NCBI GenBank assembly: GCA_030762175.1
Contig: CM060833.1
Coordinates: 4,288,501 to 4,352,500, forward strand
Direction: 5' to 3'
DNA length: 64,000 nt
From: Metallyticus violacea
Taxonomy: Eukaryota; Arthropoda; Insecta; Mantodea; Metallyticidae
The first letter of the stretch is position 1; the number at the start of each line of letters is the position of its first letter. Below are positions 1 to 12,700 of the stretch, one piece after another. The notes beneath the pieces were generated by a model. That model searched no databases and was not told the DNA's origin. It worked only from the letters and a program-made list of their open reading frames with translations. The position numbers and the translations under genes are program-made.

Positions 1-199
1 AAAAAGGATAAAAATGAATGAAACATGCCTAACAACATGGTGTGCAAACATCATCCCAAACTCGACAAAATTACCAGAGAGATGCTTGTTTTGAATGAAA
101 TTACACAATTAATGCCTTATATTACTTTAGCTTTAACTGAAAGAGGGTAGCTATTACATTTTCAAATTCTACTAAGTAGAAGGCCATAACTCACCAACT

Positions 200-720
200 C
201 TACCTATTTATTTTTGAAGTAACCTTCTTCCCCACTCTTGACACAAAGTTGCATTCTCTGGAGTCAATCACAGATGCAGCCACACAGTTTCTTACTCATT
301 GTTGGAAATATTGAAATTCTGATTAAACCAAATCTGGACTATATGGTGGGTGGTGCATCTGTCACTCTTACTCTTGCAGAAATGCCATTTTTATAACATT
401 GTGTGTTGAAGCAACAATTTTCGTAACCTCATCTTTCTGTCAGTGTTTGGAGAGAAACTGTGGTATACTAATTGGCAGTGGCTATTCTTTGTTTCTGGAG
501 TAAAGTGGTTGCAATATGGCGTTTTGCTGAGAAAAAACCAGCAACCAACTTCCAGCCTACACTTCAGCATCATTTAATCTTCACTGGGGGGATCGTTATT
601 TGGGAAGACCCAGTTCACCGACCACCTCTTTGGTTTTGCATCATATTGCCATTGTTGAAACGACAAATAATTTTCTGGCACCAATCCACTTTTATTGTCT
701 TTTCATCTTCTGAGAGATAG
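200..720 (-). mobile_element. Mariner transposase relic
   Basis: On the minus strand a broken frame reads HHPPYSPDL near 320-345, the block around the third catalytic Asp of mariner transposases. The flanking segment 390-560 is related to 25590-25690, so both come from one family. There are many stops and no TIRs were identified. Confidence 0.55.
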
Positions 721-817
721 TGGGGTACCAACAATAACAACACTTCCTCACACTAAGGTACAAGTGCAAGATTTCTGACACTTACGTTTAAGACTTCTTT
801 ATTTCCCCTTTTTTTTT

Positions 818-1110
818 TAAATTTGGTTTATTTATAGAATTTCTTTAACATCTCAGGTCATCAGTGTCCCATTTAAATCAGGGTGTGAAATGGCCGACAA
901 ATTTTGCTCAAAGGCCTCTTTGTTCAGGCTTGAGGTTCTTTATCATGCCATAAGTGTACAGCAAGGGGCCCATGGCTTTACTTCCCTTCCGAAGGAAGCC
1001 AAACTTACGATTTTTATGCCCCAAAAAGTCCATTGGTCCTGACCGGGATCGAACCCGTGATCTTGGGTTTAGAAGGCAAGTATGGTTACCACTACGGATC
1101 AATGCTCTAT
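818..1110 (-). mobile_element. SINE, tRNA-Arg-like family (family 1)
   Basis: Antisense copy: the body begins with the 3' tail (TTTATTTATAGA) and ends with an inverted tRNA-like head containing the B box (GGGATCGAACCCG on plus). Diagnostic internal block GAGGCCTCTT and TTCCGAAGGAAGCC. At least eight other copies occur in the window. Confidence 0.88.
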
Positions 1111-1130
1111 TTCCCTGGAGCAGATTCTGA

Positions 1131-1890
1131 AAGAACTCTCTGTAATTTTTGCAGGATTCTTGTTGGCTCAGGCTGCCCTTATAATAATAAAAAAATAACT
1201 ACAGGAAAATTCTCTCTAATCGCTTCTGTTTTGGGATATATGCCATAGCTAACTTCTGCTATTGTTACTAATCAAGATATGCTTTTTCCACTGCTGCTAA
1301 CAAGAAACTTGCATCTCTCATAGTTTATCTCAACAATTAAACAGCAACCCTCATATACTTCATTTTGAAACCCACATTCTGTTCTAATCATGTACGTGCT
1401 TAAGGATACCACAATAAACTTCTTCCAGTTAGCTTTCTAAATAATTTTAATATGTATAAATTTCATCATCAAAATTAAATAAATAACAAATTCAGTATAT
1501 TTAACACACTAAATAATTAATACAGAATTAACTTATCAAAGTTAGACATGACTACACTTAATACTTTAAGCAACATTAAAAAATGTGAGCAATTTTCAAG
1601 CATTATATTATTCTAGTATAAAATATACTACACTATTTTCTACACACATTGAAAGTTAAAAACAACATCAACAATCATACAAACTTTGCTATGTCAACCT
1701 TTCTGTCACAAATTATAAGACCCATTAAATCACATTTTGATTTTATGCTCCTTAGCTGAGCTAATATTTGCCCATACACCATCAGGATTGTAAGGTGTTA
1801 TGGTGATATTGTACTAGAAATTAATAAATAAAAAACAAACAGAAATGTGTTTATTATTTCCAAAATAATGATTCATTTTGGCAAGCTGCA
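1131..1890. other. AT-rich spacer, nothing recognised
   Basis: Downstream of the TMC stop. Composition is strongly A/T with no frame, tRNA-like box or recognisable repeat. Confidence 0.5.
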
Positions 1891-1899
1891 ATACTAAAT

Positions 1900-3020
1900 T
1901 ATACAAGGGGCATTTGGAAATGATTTACAATAGCAGTGTTTTACAAATCTATGGACAAGTACATTTGTAGGACGATGGACTGATACTAGTAAGCCATGTA
2001 GATGCTGGATGGCAGTTGAAAGCAGGGTGTGAAAGACATGGACAAGATGAAAGGCGACTATCTCGGACAAAGATGAATTGGAAGGAAGACATGAAAACTG
2101 CAAAAGTTCTTAGAAGTTTTATTGCAGTATGTGGTCAAGAAGCTCCTGCACAAAAACTGTTTAGAACTGGATCAATAGGTTTGCCAGTGGCAGGGAATCT
2201 GCACATAATGTGAGTACTGGTTGTTTGTCCAAATCGTACAGTAACATTGATATATCGGCGTTGATTATGGCTGATAGGCATATAATGTTTGATGGAATGG
2301 AGCATTAGGCATTGGCTGTGCAACCCTGCACACTATTATTTACTATGATTTTATATAAAAAAAGGGGTTCATACATTGCGTTCCATGCGACTTGATACAT
2401 GCACAGAAGGGCAGAGTGTTGAAATATGTCGTCGGATACTGGAAATGCTTAATCCAGATTTTTTGGAGAAGCTAATGATATTGGTGATGAGTCATGGTAT
2501 AACTACCATATCCAGAGAACAGAGTCTCCGGTCCAAGAAATTTCCTGCTGCTTCATCTGCGAGCAAGCAGATCATCGTCTTTGGGACACTTCAGGGATAC
2601 TATTAATGGACTTACTCAAGGAGTGACTGTCAACAGCAAGGTATACTGAAAGATTCTTACATGGTTTAGGTGCAGATTCAGCAATGGCAAATGGAGAATT
2701 GGTCAACAAGAGTGTTCCTTCAACATGACAATGCACAGCCCCATACCAGCAACACTATAAGTGCAAAGTTGCATCACTGGGGCTAATTGTTGTGCTGCAC
2801 CCATCATATTCAGCAGATCACACTCCATCTAGGACAACATGAAGGACTTGCTGCGAGGGAACAATATGGAAATTCACGCAGCTGACCATGAGTGGTGCAT
2901 AGTACTCCCAAATATTGGTTTTGCAATGCCATAATAAAATTACCAGGCAGATGGCAAACAGCTGGTGGGATATATATTGAGAGATCTTATGTGCATTGAA
3001 CCATGTTGCTTTATAAATAA
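1900..3020 (+). mobile_element. Mariner-like relic downstream of TMC
   Basis: Plus-strand remnants read CRRILEMLNPDFLEKLM near 2430-2480 (mariner NPDFL block before the first Asp) and a DNAQPHTSNT-like block near 2735. A possible 5' terminus is the AAGGGGCATTTGGAAATG stretch near 1904. It is heavily frameshifted. Confidence 0.6.
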
Positions 3021-3500
3021 GGTACGACAAACTACTTTTGGAAATCATTTCTGAATGCTCTTTGATCAATTATTACAAACATAAATATTTCTCAACCATT
3101 TTTTACTTAACAACACTTGTATTCAACCTCTTTTAACATTTAAAACAATACTGATAAACAACTCAGGTAAAAAGTCTGTTAAAATAAGACCATGATAGTT
3201 ATTTACAACATATCCTTTGAACACATTTTGCTTTTTGATTTTAAAAGTTTCATATTCTTGTTGATAAAATTCACCTTATTGCTGTTATCATCATCAAAAT
3301 AATGAACAATGTTTTGATATACTAATTACAAAAAATACTACAAATTACCTTGCATATATGGGTGTGAGCAGAGATAATACTTTATGGCATAAAAAATCTT
3401 GTATTTATCATCTGCAAGCTTGAGTTCCCAGGAATGCTGTATTATTTCATGTCTCAACCCTTCTGAGTCACATAAATGCTGTGTAATTCCTTCTGAACTA

Positions 3501-3586
3501 TCAAAACCGTTGTTTAAGCTTTTTCTTTGGTGTTGCTTTATCACCAACCTTCAGGCGATCGTCAGCTGATTGTCTGTTCACACCTG
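3501..3586 (-). CDS. Tmc: TMC terminal coding exon 21
   Basis: Encodes residues 844-871 and the stop TGA. The end is basic (KVGDKATPKKKLKQRF). Acceptor TTTCTTTTTCTGTAG, phase 1 in. The 3' UTR continues to lower coordinates; I found no convincing AATAAA on the minus strand within the next few hundred bases, so its end is not placed. Confidence 0.72.
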
Positions 3587-6500
3587 CTACAGAAAAAGAA
3601 ATATTTTGAATGATTTTGCTGTGATCTGAATATAGTTTCTACTTCCAGATAGGACCCCATTATATATTACTTTTTGTTAACATTTTATTAATGGACTCTC
3701 AAAATTTAATTTCTTAAAATTCTTACATAGGTACCAAGCATAAGGAGAACTATACCCTTCCATTTTTCCCCACTAGAGTGGTTTCATGCTTCACTTTCAG
3801 CAGTTCTTTTTTTATTTTTCAGACTTGCCAAGTATTATATCATTAGGTGCACAGTAACGCTATCACCTCGAGGTACACCTGAGTAATGCTAAGTGGATTA
3901 TAGACATGGCAAGTTTTCCAAGATATAAGCGCTCCAATCACATTAGCACTTTTCAACACTAATTTAGAATGTTGGTAGCTTATCACACAATAAAAAGTAA
4001 CAAACTGAAATGTTATTATATAAATATAATTTAGATATCTTTGTGACCACCTCCTTGGTCGAGCGATTAGCATTGCTGATTATTGGCCGGGAGGCCCGGG
4101 TTCAATTCCCAATACCTGCTTAGGAAATTTTCTGAGTTAGGAAGGTCCGGAACTGGGTCCATTCAGTCATATATCATCTCTGCCCACCACCTGTGGTGCC
4201 TCAGTAGTAAAAATGGGCGTTAAATACTATTAAAAAAATACCTCCCATTGACATAGCTGCAAGAATAGTGGCCTTTATGAATGAAGAAGGTGTCAGATTG
4301 CATCTGGCATATCTCCATACTGTAACTTTTTCATTTTCTCAAATGTAAGGTAAATGCTCTATGTTTGCCATTAGCTAAAGGAACAGCTCAAACATTTTAG
4401 TAAGCCCCCTATATAGGATGGCCCAAATGTAAATATACAGTACAGACTGAATATTTCTTCATATTCAATTATTGGGAATGTTGGGTTTATGGAGTTGGTA
4501 ATTAGTGTAATAGTTATTATGAAAACTGAATTAATAGAATGCAATGGAATGCAAATGTTATCTATGTGGGAAGTTAACAAAAAACATGCCAGGGAATTAT
4601 GAAAAAATAAAATGGATTATAATGCAGTACTGAAAAACTGAAAATGCAGAAAGGGTGTGCATAGCTTGGCAAGAAGAATTTCACGTTACTCCACCAACAC
4701 ATCTGACAATTTGCCATATCAGATACAAATATAAAGCAATGTGCTCCGTGAAAAATGCACTCAAATCTGAATGTCCTATGACATCTTTGACAAAGCAGAA
4801 TAAGATGAGAGTCACTTTGACATTCATAAATATTCAAAAAATATCTATGCATACCAAAAATATCCTTGCAAAGGTTGATGTACAAATTGAAATTGATGCC
4901 TTATCATCCAAGACTTCTCTATGGTCTTCTACAGAATGACACAGATGTCAGCTGCAATTTTGTGAAATTATACATAATCAAGCCGATTAACAACTAGACT
5001 TTCTTAATAAAAATCAACTGATGTGGTGTGGCCTGTTTCAAGTTGTGTGGCCATGTGAACAGACATAACTCTGTATACTGGATAGATACAAATCCTCAAA
5101 TAGACAGCCAGGAGTCACTGTATGGGATGCAATATCCAGTAAAGTTGTTATAGGACTGGTTTTCTCGATACAACTGTGGATCGTAACAATTAGCTAAACA
5201 TTTTGAAAAACATAGAGTTGCTACAGCTCTCACAGACAGAGATGACTTCCCTGCACTGTACTTCTTACAAGATGGGGCACATTGCCATTTTGTTGCTACC
5301 CCACAGCATTGGTTCTGACAACATGGTAGCACTGAATGGCTTGGCAGCATGTTCTGGAAGGTTCAAGCAGTGTTGTAACACAAATGGAGAACATTACAAG
5401 ATTAAACTTTTAATATCATTGTCAACATCTATGCCAATATATATATTGAAAAAGCAAATAAAGTAGACGCCATCCTGTATACAATCGGATTGATGACTTA
5501 TCATCAGTAATTATAAGTATAAAGGAAGTTTGATGGCTTATTCCCAACATTTCTCACAGACAACTGAAGTTATTCTGTTTTACTTATTAATTCATAAATA
5601 TAAGGAATCCTGAGCACTTAGAAAATAACATTTATAAAAGTTAAAGCTCACCTGCATAGTCATCATAAGGCAGTATATCCTCTGAACTTGATGTTGACAC
5701 ATCTGCAAAGAGAAAAATTATTTTTCATTATTTCTGAATGATCTTGCAACTTATAATAGAAACCTCTGGACCCAAACGGTATAACTAATTCAATTTTTTT
5801 CTTGAATTTAAAATGTTTTATTTTTACTGGCAAAGTAAAGATGCTGCTAAATTTCAAGATGGAAGTGCTTATTGCCCTGATTTTGTTCCAAGGGACATTT
5901 TAAATATTTTTCAGGTGAACATTTTCCCAATAATGAAGTTGCAGAAAGGAAAGTCATTGCCTGATTCCTACAGCAACCCAAAGAATTTTATGCTGCTGGA
6001 TTTTTTTTTTATTTGGTTTGTTTACAGATGCTCTTTAACATCTCAGGTCATCAGCATCCCATTCAAATCAGGGCATGAAACGGCCGACAAATTTTGCTCA
6101 GAGGCCTCTTTTTTCAAGCTTGAGGTGCTTCATCGTGCCGTAAATGTATGATACAGGACCCACAGCGTTATTTCCTTTCCGAAGGAATCCATATTTAGGA
6201 TTTTTACACCCGAACCTGCAATCTTGGATTTAGGAGGCAAGTATGGTTACCACTACACCACCAGGACTGACTTAGGAGCTTTGTGAAACGATGGAACAAG
6301 TACCTCAATGTACAGGGAGATTATGCTGGGAAATAAAAATATTTTTCAAATCACTACTCTTATTTAAGTTCTATATCCATTTGTAACGTACCCTGGTACT
6401 TCCAGAGGATGAACTTAACTGAAAAGATGTTTTGCATTACAGCATTACTATTTGTATGTTCTCATGGTGAAATTGTAGACCGAAGTATTAGTATTTTAAA

Positions 6501-6717
6501 TTTATAAATGTCTAATAAGTGATACAATCCTATTTACGATAAATGTGGTATATCTAGAAAAGATATTACTTACTAGCATCAAAATTTAATTATAAAACAA
6601 GGTAACATACCAGAAATATTACTTGGTCCTGCTCTTCTGTAAGAAAATGTGGATCCACTATCTCTTCTCTGAACCTAAAAAAGAAAACCAAACCAAATTA
6701 TTCCTTTTTCCAATTGC

Positions 6718-6752
<35 letters not shown>

Positions 6753-9700
6753 GCACGCACGCACGCACACGTGCGCGAGGCATTCTAAAAATTTTTGGCT
6801 GACCAAAAAAATAAGATATATATAATCTCTGTAAGTCGGAATATTAAAACTCTCTTTTTGGTTTCACTTAAATGAGGTTTTACTCAGGACATGTTTCATT
6901 GAAATGTCCTGAGTAAAATCTCATTTAAGTGAAACCAAAAAGTGTGTTTTAATATTCCGACTCACAGAGATTATTAGTGCGTGTTTCACTATGTTCGATC
7001 CCAAATTGAACTAATATTGTATATATATATATTTTTTTTTCTCCCCTCCTAAGTCGCCTTGTAAATCAATGCATTAGTGCAATGACTTTTCACTTTTTCA
7101 TATCCTCAGTAAAATAAGATTTGTACAATTGTGAAAAATAAGCACTTGTCTCATATTCAACTCATCATTTGATGTGATTCTTCACCTGCCTGGCCATTTC
7201 TTAAAGTTTTGGAACAAAAAGTAATCACTGGGAGTCAAATTAGGTGAATATGGCAGGTGTGGAAGCACTTGGAAGTGAAGGTCGTGCAGTTTTGAAGCTT
7301 TACTGGAGGTAGTCTACAAACACCATACTTTGAGAGTCCCAGATAAATATATAAATATAAATGAAAATTAAAATAAACACAATGAACAATGTAACTAAAA
7401 TAACAATAGTTAGATAAGCAAAAAAAGGAAAAACCCTTAGAAAGCCACAGATTTAGTATTGCAATATTTTGAACGGCTTATGCTCTTCTAAGCATTTTGT
7501 TGCTGTATGTGAAGATGACATTGAAACTCCAACTAGTTGTGCCAATTTCAGTATTGGTTTTGTTGGGAAACATTCAAAGATTTGCTTATCTATTTATTGT
7601 TATTTTAGTTATATACAAGCTGCTAAAGAACTAACCAAAATAATTTTAGAGTGCAGAGATGTATTTGGGATAGATAAAGTATGGCCTATCTGTTCAAATT
7701 TCGAAGCTATAACTAAAGTTTCTAAACTGCCAATATGCCATTGGCTAATGAAGATGACCCTCAAAAGCATAATACATGATAACGAAGGGAGGTTTCTGAA
7801 TGTATTACTCCGGCACCATGGTTATAATAATTGACTTTTGAGTAAGAGGTGGTCATTTGTTTTTGAATGCGAGTCTCATTCATAATTTTTTCCCCATTTT
7901 CTAACGAGGGCCTAATAATACAGCATTTAGCTTATGTTTTAAGATGTTTCAATTTATGCACTTAAATCTTAACATATCAACATTTTAAAAAATTGAGTCG
8001 AAATTATAACATACACACCACTAAAATTCAATAAAATGGCCAAAAGAATGCTACGCTAATGCATGGTAACCTTAAAAATGGATTCCATTTTATTGAATTT
8101 TAGTGGTGTGTATGTTACAATTTCGACTCAATTTTTTAAAATGTTAATATTTGACGCCACTGTTACAAAAGTTCACTACATTTTATACTTAACATATCAA
8201 TTCATATAATTATAACCCTGGCTTACAAAAGGTAGAATTATAGGTAATTTTAATGAGTAGGTGTCATAAATTAAAAATTAGCTGCATTTCATTCATAATT
8301 CTTTAGTGTGCATATTGTAGCACTTCATATTACATAAAAAGAAATTATTGGCATAGCTAGAATTGAATCCTCGGCACGCGGATTATCAGTTTTTGTGTTA
8401 GTATTATGCCACACAAACAATTAAAGATATTCCTCTAGAGTAGGCTACAATAATTCAAGAAGGCATTTAAGTATGTGTTATGTAAATTAAGCTTTAGGCG
8501 CTATGTTAGTAGTAAGCTTATTAGTCATTGTATGTTGGTAATACATTGACTGTTGAGAAAGAGAATAAAGCTTGGAAACATTAAGTAAATTCTATTCATA
8601 ATTCTTTAGTACGGGTATAAAGCACTTAATATTAAATAAAAAATAAAATAAAAAAAAAAACAAATTCAACGACATGACAAGAATTGAATCTGCAGCCTGC
8701 AGAACATCAGCTTTTGTGTTATGCATTATGCCACACAAACAGTTAAAGAGCTTCCTCTACAGTTGGCTACATAATGCAAGTAGGCATTTAATGCAACATC
8801 TAGTTCAGTACTGCACTGTCACATGATTAGAAGGATTTTTATGGTGCTAAATCTTGAAATGCTGATAACGAGCTGTGGAAAATTGATATTCCTATGATAG
8901 CAAGGCAGTTTAAAGACATTCTAAACCAAATTTTCATCCAGCTTGGCTTTAACACTGACTTATCTGTATATGGTGCAAACATGCTTAACACTATAAAACT
9001 GCATTATGTTTCATTGTGGACCATACGTTGCCTGTCTCAAACTACTTTTATATGACATTTCTACACTCTCTGCAATTATTTTGGTAGTTCATTAACACCC
9101 TGTATATATAAATAATAACTAGAAAAGGATAAAACACTTTTTCTGCTAGTCTAATTATTGTTATTTTAATTTTATTGTTCATAGTGTTATTATTTTTTAT
9201 TTATATTATTGTTGCAATCTGACCTTTGCCCTGAACTTCTGATTTCCAGTTCATAGTTTTAAATGCATTAAATGTTCTTAAAAAAAGTGCCATACAACAA
9301 TACAGTCCTTATCGCTTGCATGGGGTTTTGCATCTCAGCAGCTGGAAATACCACAGTTGGCTGTGCCTGTACTCTTAACTTTGCTTCTTAAACTGTGCAT
9401 AAAATCTTACCTTATATCAAATTCTGGAAATGTCATTGTTCCTTAATTAAACAGGGCATTGTACAGAATAAAACATTTAATTGACATGATTTACTTTGCT
9501 TTGCATAGATAATGGACAGCTGCAAAGTATCAGAAATTTGGTAAACAATTTTATGTACAGGACACAGTCGTTGCCTGAAGACCAAAACATTTTATGTAAT
9601 CATTAGTTCTGATCCTATTTTTAATCAGCTGATGTAGTAGGATTTGTTTTGTGGACTTTGTTCTTCAGGCTACCTCACAAATAAAAACTTATTTTTAAAC

Positions 9701-12700
9701 ACTTTCCTAATTTTACCCATGCACTCTGCTGTACGAGCAATGGCAGAATCTTATTGAAACCACTGATATGCTTTCTCTTCTTCCATCAGCTGATTAGCAT
9801 ATAATTTTGGTACCCCTCTCCATTGCTTGTAAAAAATCGAACCAATTATGCATCTTGTGCTAGTTGCACACCAAACTCCAAATTTTTTTTTATCATAAAG
9901 AGTATACAATTTGGATTTTCAGAACACTAACAGCAAATAATAAGGCATGAGTTTTAGCATTTTGTTGCTATATGTGCAGAAGACATTGAAACTCCATGTC
10001 CTAATTTCAGTATTGACTTTGTTCAGGAACGTTCAAAGTTTGAGCCAATTTCGTTTAATTTGTCTACTGAACAAGTAGCATCAAATCTATTTACAAAATC
10101 ATAAACTGCAGTTTTAGAAGGAGACAATTATCCAGGGAACTTTAAAATAAATTTCTCACGAATAGACGAGATGATTTACACCGCTCTATTTTTGAGAACA
10201 AATGCAGACTGGTGACTTTGGACGTTCAAGGACAGATAGGCTGGCAGATGGCCTTTAATAGAGAGGAAACTGGTCTTGATTAAGATGCAAAACCCCATAT
10301 AAGCAAAGGGGACATATTCTAGAAGCCTAGTAATATATGTATTCAACTGAACAAATGTCATAAAAATGATTGTGGTAGCACTATATTTTCATAACCTGCT
10401 CACTTTTGCTTTGAATTATATTACCCAAGTTTTCTGTTTCAGTTTGGGCCCTCTAGTTAAGCATCTAGAACTGCCACTACCCCAGTCCATAGTGAAATTT
10501 ACTACAAACAATTTTCCACTTCTGCAGCTGAACTAATAATAAATGACATACCATGTGGTACTGGGCTGCCCTCTGTGAGTGGAAGTCAGCCACTGTCAAA
10601 ATCTGTGACAGTGTTTATGGTAAGACTAATATAGTATAAAAACACAAACACTACTTACATCTCCTTGGCTATGATGGCCACTACTTTCAGTATCTGCATA
10701 TGTTGTTGGTCTTGAAAAGTGGTCTGGAAAAGAAAGCACCATTTAATTCATGTTTAATCAATTGGTTTCTAATGTGAATAATATTATAGCAGCAAAAAAT
10801 ACCATGTTAACTTAGTGCAAGAAATTACTCTGTACAGGTTAATTTATCTTCCTCAAAATAACTTATGATGTTAAAATCTATTATTTGGAACAATTTTTCA
10901 TTTAATGAGGTACCCAAAATTGGGCCTGGAACATTTCCTTCCTTAAAAAAAAAACCTTTCCCGATATATCATTTCAACTTATGTATCATCAGTGTCCACC
11001 ACCTTTGGTGCCTCAGTAGTAAAAACGGGCATTAAATACAATAAAAAAAAATAAATAAAATAAAAAAAATAAAAAGGTTTTCCTTGGAAATATTTGGGTG
11101 CAAAACCTTTCTGTAGATCTCTTATATAACTTATTACATAGTTTATAGAAATTTAACTGCATTTAGTTACATCAGATAGCTAACATTTTACGCTATATGT
11201 GTTCTTCAACCACATTTTTTGAATGTTAGACTTCACAACTTACGCCCTCCTGAAACTTTGGCAATGTTGTTTAGCAGAAACTCCTTGTCTTTGGCTTCCA
11301 GTACCAACATCTCTCGCAGCAGGTTTACCATTGCTATGTGAGCTTGTGAATGGGCCCGCAAGTAGTACACTGCCACCCTGTAAATGCAATGTTTGCCATT
11401 TTCAGAGTTTAAAAATTACTGCAACATGCGATGCAAAAAGAAAAAATATTCACTATGAAATACTGATACATCATTAATACTGCCCTAAACAATGGATTCA
11501 ACTGTTTATTAGTAGGTAAGAAGAACAAAGACTTAAAGATATTAAAAATGCCACCTCTCTCTCCACGATAAAGAAGGACTTAAGTTTTAATAAAATTCAT
11601 ATACCATCCATGGGCAAACAGAGCATTCATGAAATTTTTCAAAAAATTGTTATTATGTTGGTAGCACAAAATAAATTTTAACATTGGGAACCTTTTGAAC
11701 AGCATCATTACATGTGTTATTCCGTCCAACAAAATGGCAGATGCGTATCAGATAGATGGTTGGATTGTGATCAGATACATATATAAAATTTCTACTTGTT
11801 CTTCTAAGAACGTCGTATATATGTTATCTTGTAAGCTTTGCAAAGCATTTTATATTGGTTTAACTTCTATTGTTGTTTCTCTCCGTATGAACAATCAAAG
11901 ACGTTCTATTAACACCAAGTCTCCCTTGCCGGTTGCCCAACATGTCTTATCTCACTGTAAGGATTTTATGATGCTTTTAATCTAACACTTATTGACGTGT
12001 TACCTACACAATGCTCTGAAAGTTTACTCAGAGATAGAGAAATGGCAGCTATATTTTTGCATAAAGCACATATACCACCGGGTTTAAATCTTACATATTA
12101 ATATATTTGTATTTGTAGATGTAGATTTACAAATACAACGATAGCATAATGAACTTCGACATTGCCGGGGATGAAAACATAAACTACAAGTTTATCACAC
12201 CGCTACCAGAGCAGAATATACATTCCCACAGCTCAACGAATGATCCGACATTTGAACTTTAGCCAGGCTGAAGATAGGAACTAAATGTTCTCGAAACCGG
12301 TTCCATACATTTATGAAAAGTAAGTGAAGCTTTAAGAGTGTGTAGTTCAACTGAATCATACAATGATATCAATTAATGTTTTGATAAATTAATCAGTTAA
12401 TGAAGTATAGTATCACCTAATACCAATCTCTTTATGTGTAATCAACTAACTTCACTGTTTCTAACTTCTATCCAGTTTACAAACATGCTTTTTGTTTAAA
12501 TTAAATTTATTTTAAATAGGTCACTTATTCAGAGTGGTAAATTTTGAATTACTAAAAACTTAAAACATAACATATACTTACATTTTGATCTTTACAAGGA
12601 AGCATGTAACAAAGATAACTTAAATAAAGTATTGCTCAAATATTACTAAAGGACCATTCATTTTACACAGTACCAGTACTGGCAACTTACATCATGGCGA

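Noticed and set aside
3338..3547. 69-codon minus-strand frame over the TMC end
   Set aside because: It is in a different frame from the spliced TMC reading; the TMC frame stops at 3501-3503.
6719..6775. Functional purine/pyrimidine switch or CRISPR-like array
   Set aside because: It is an ordinary dinucleotide/tetranucleotide microsatellite with no spacers.
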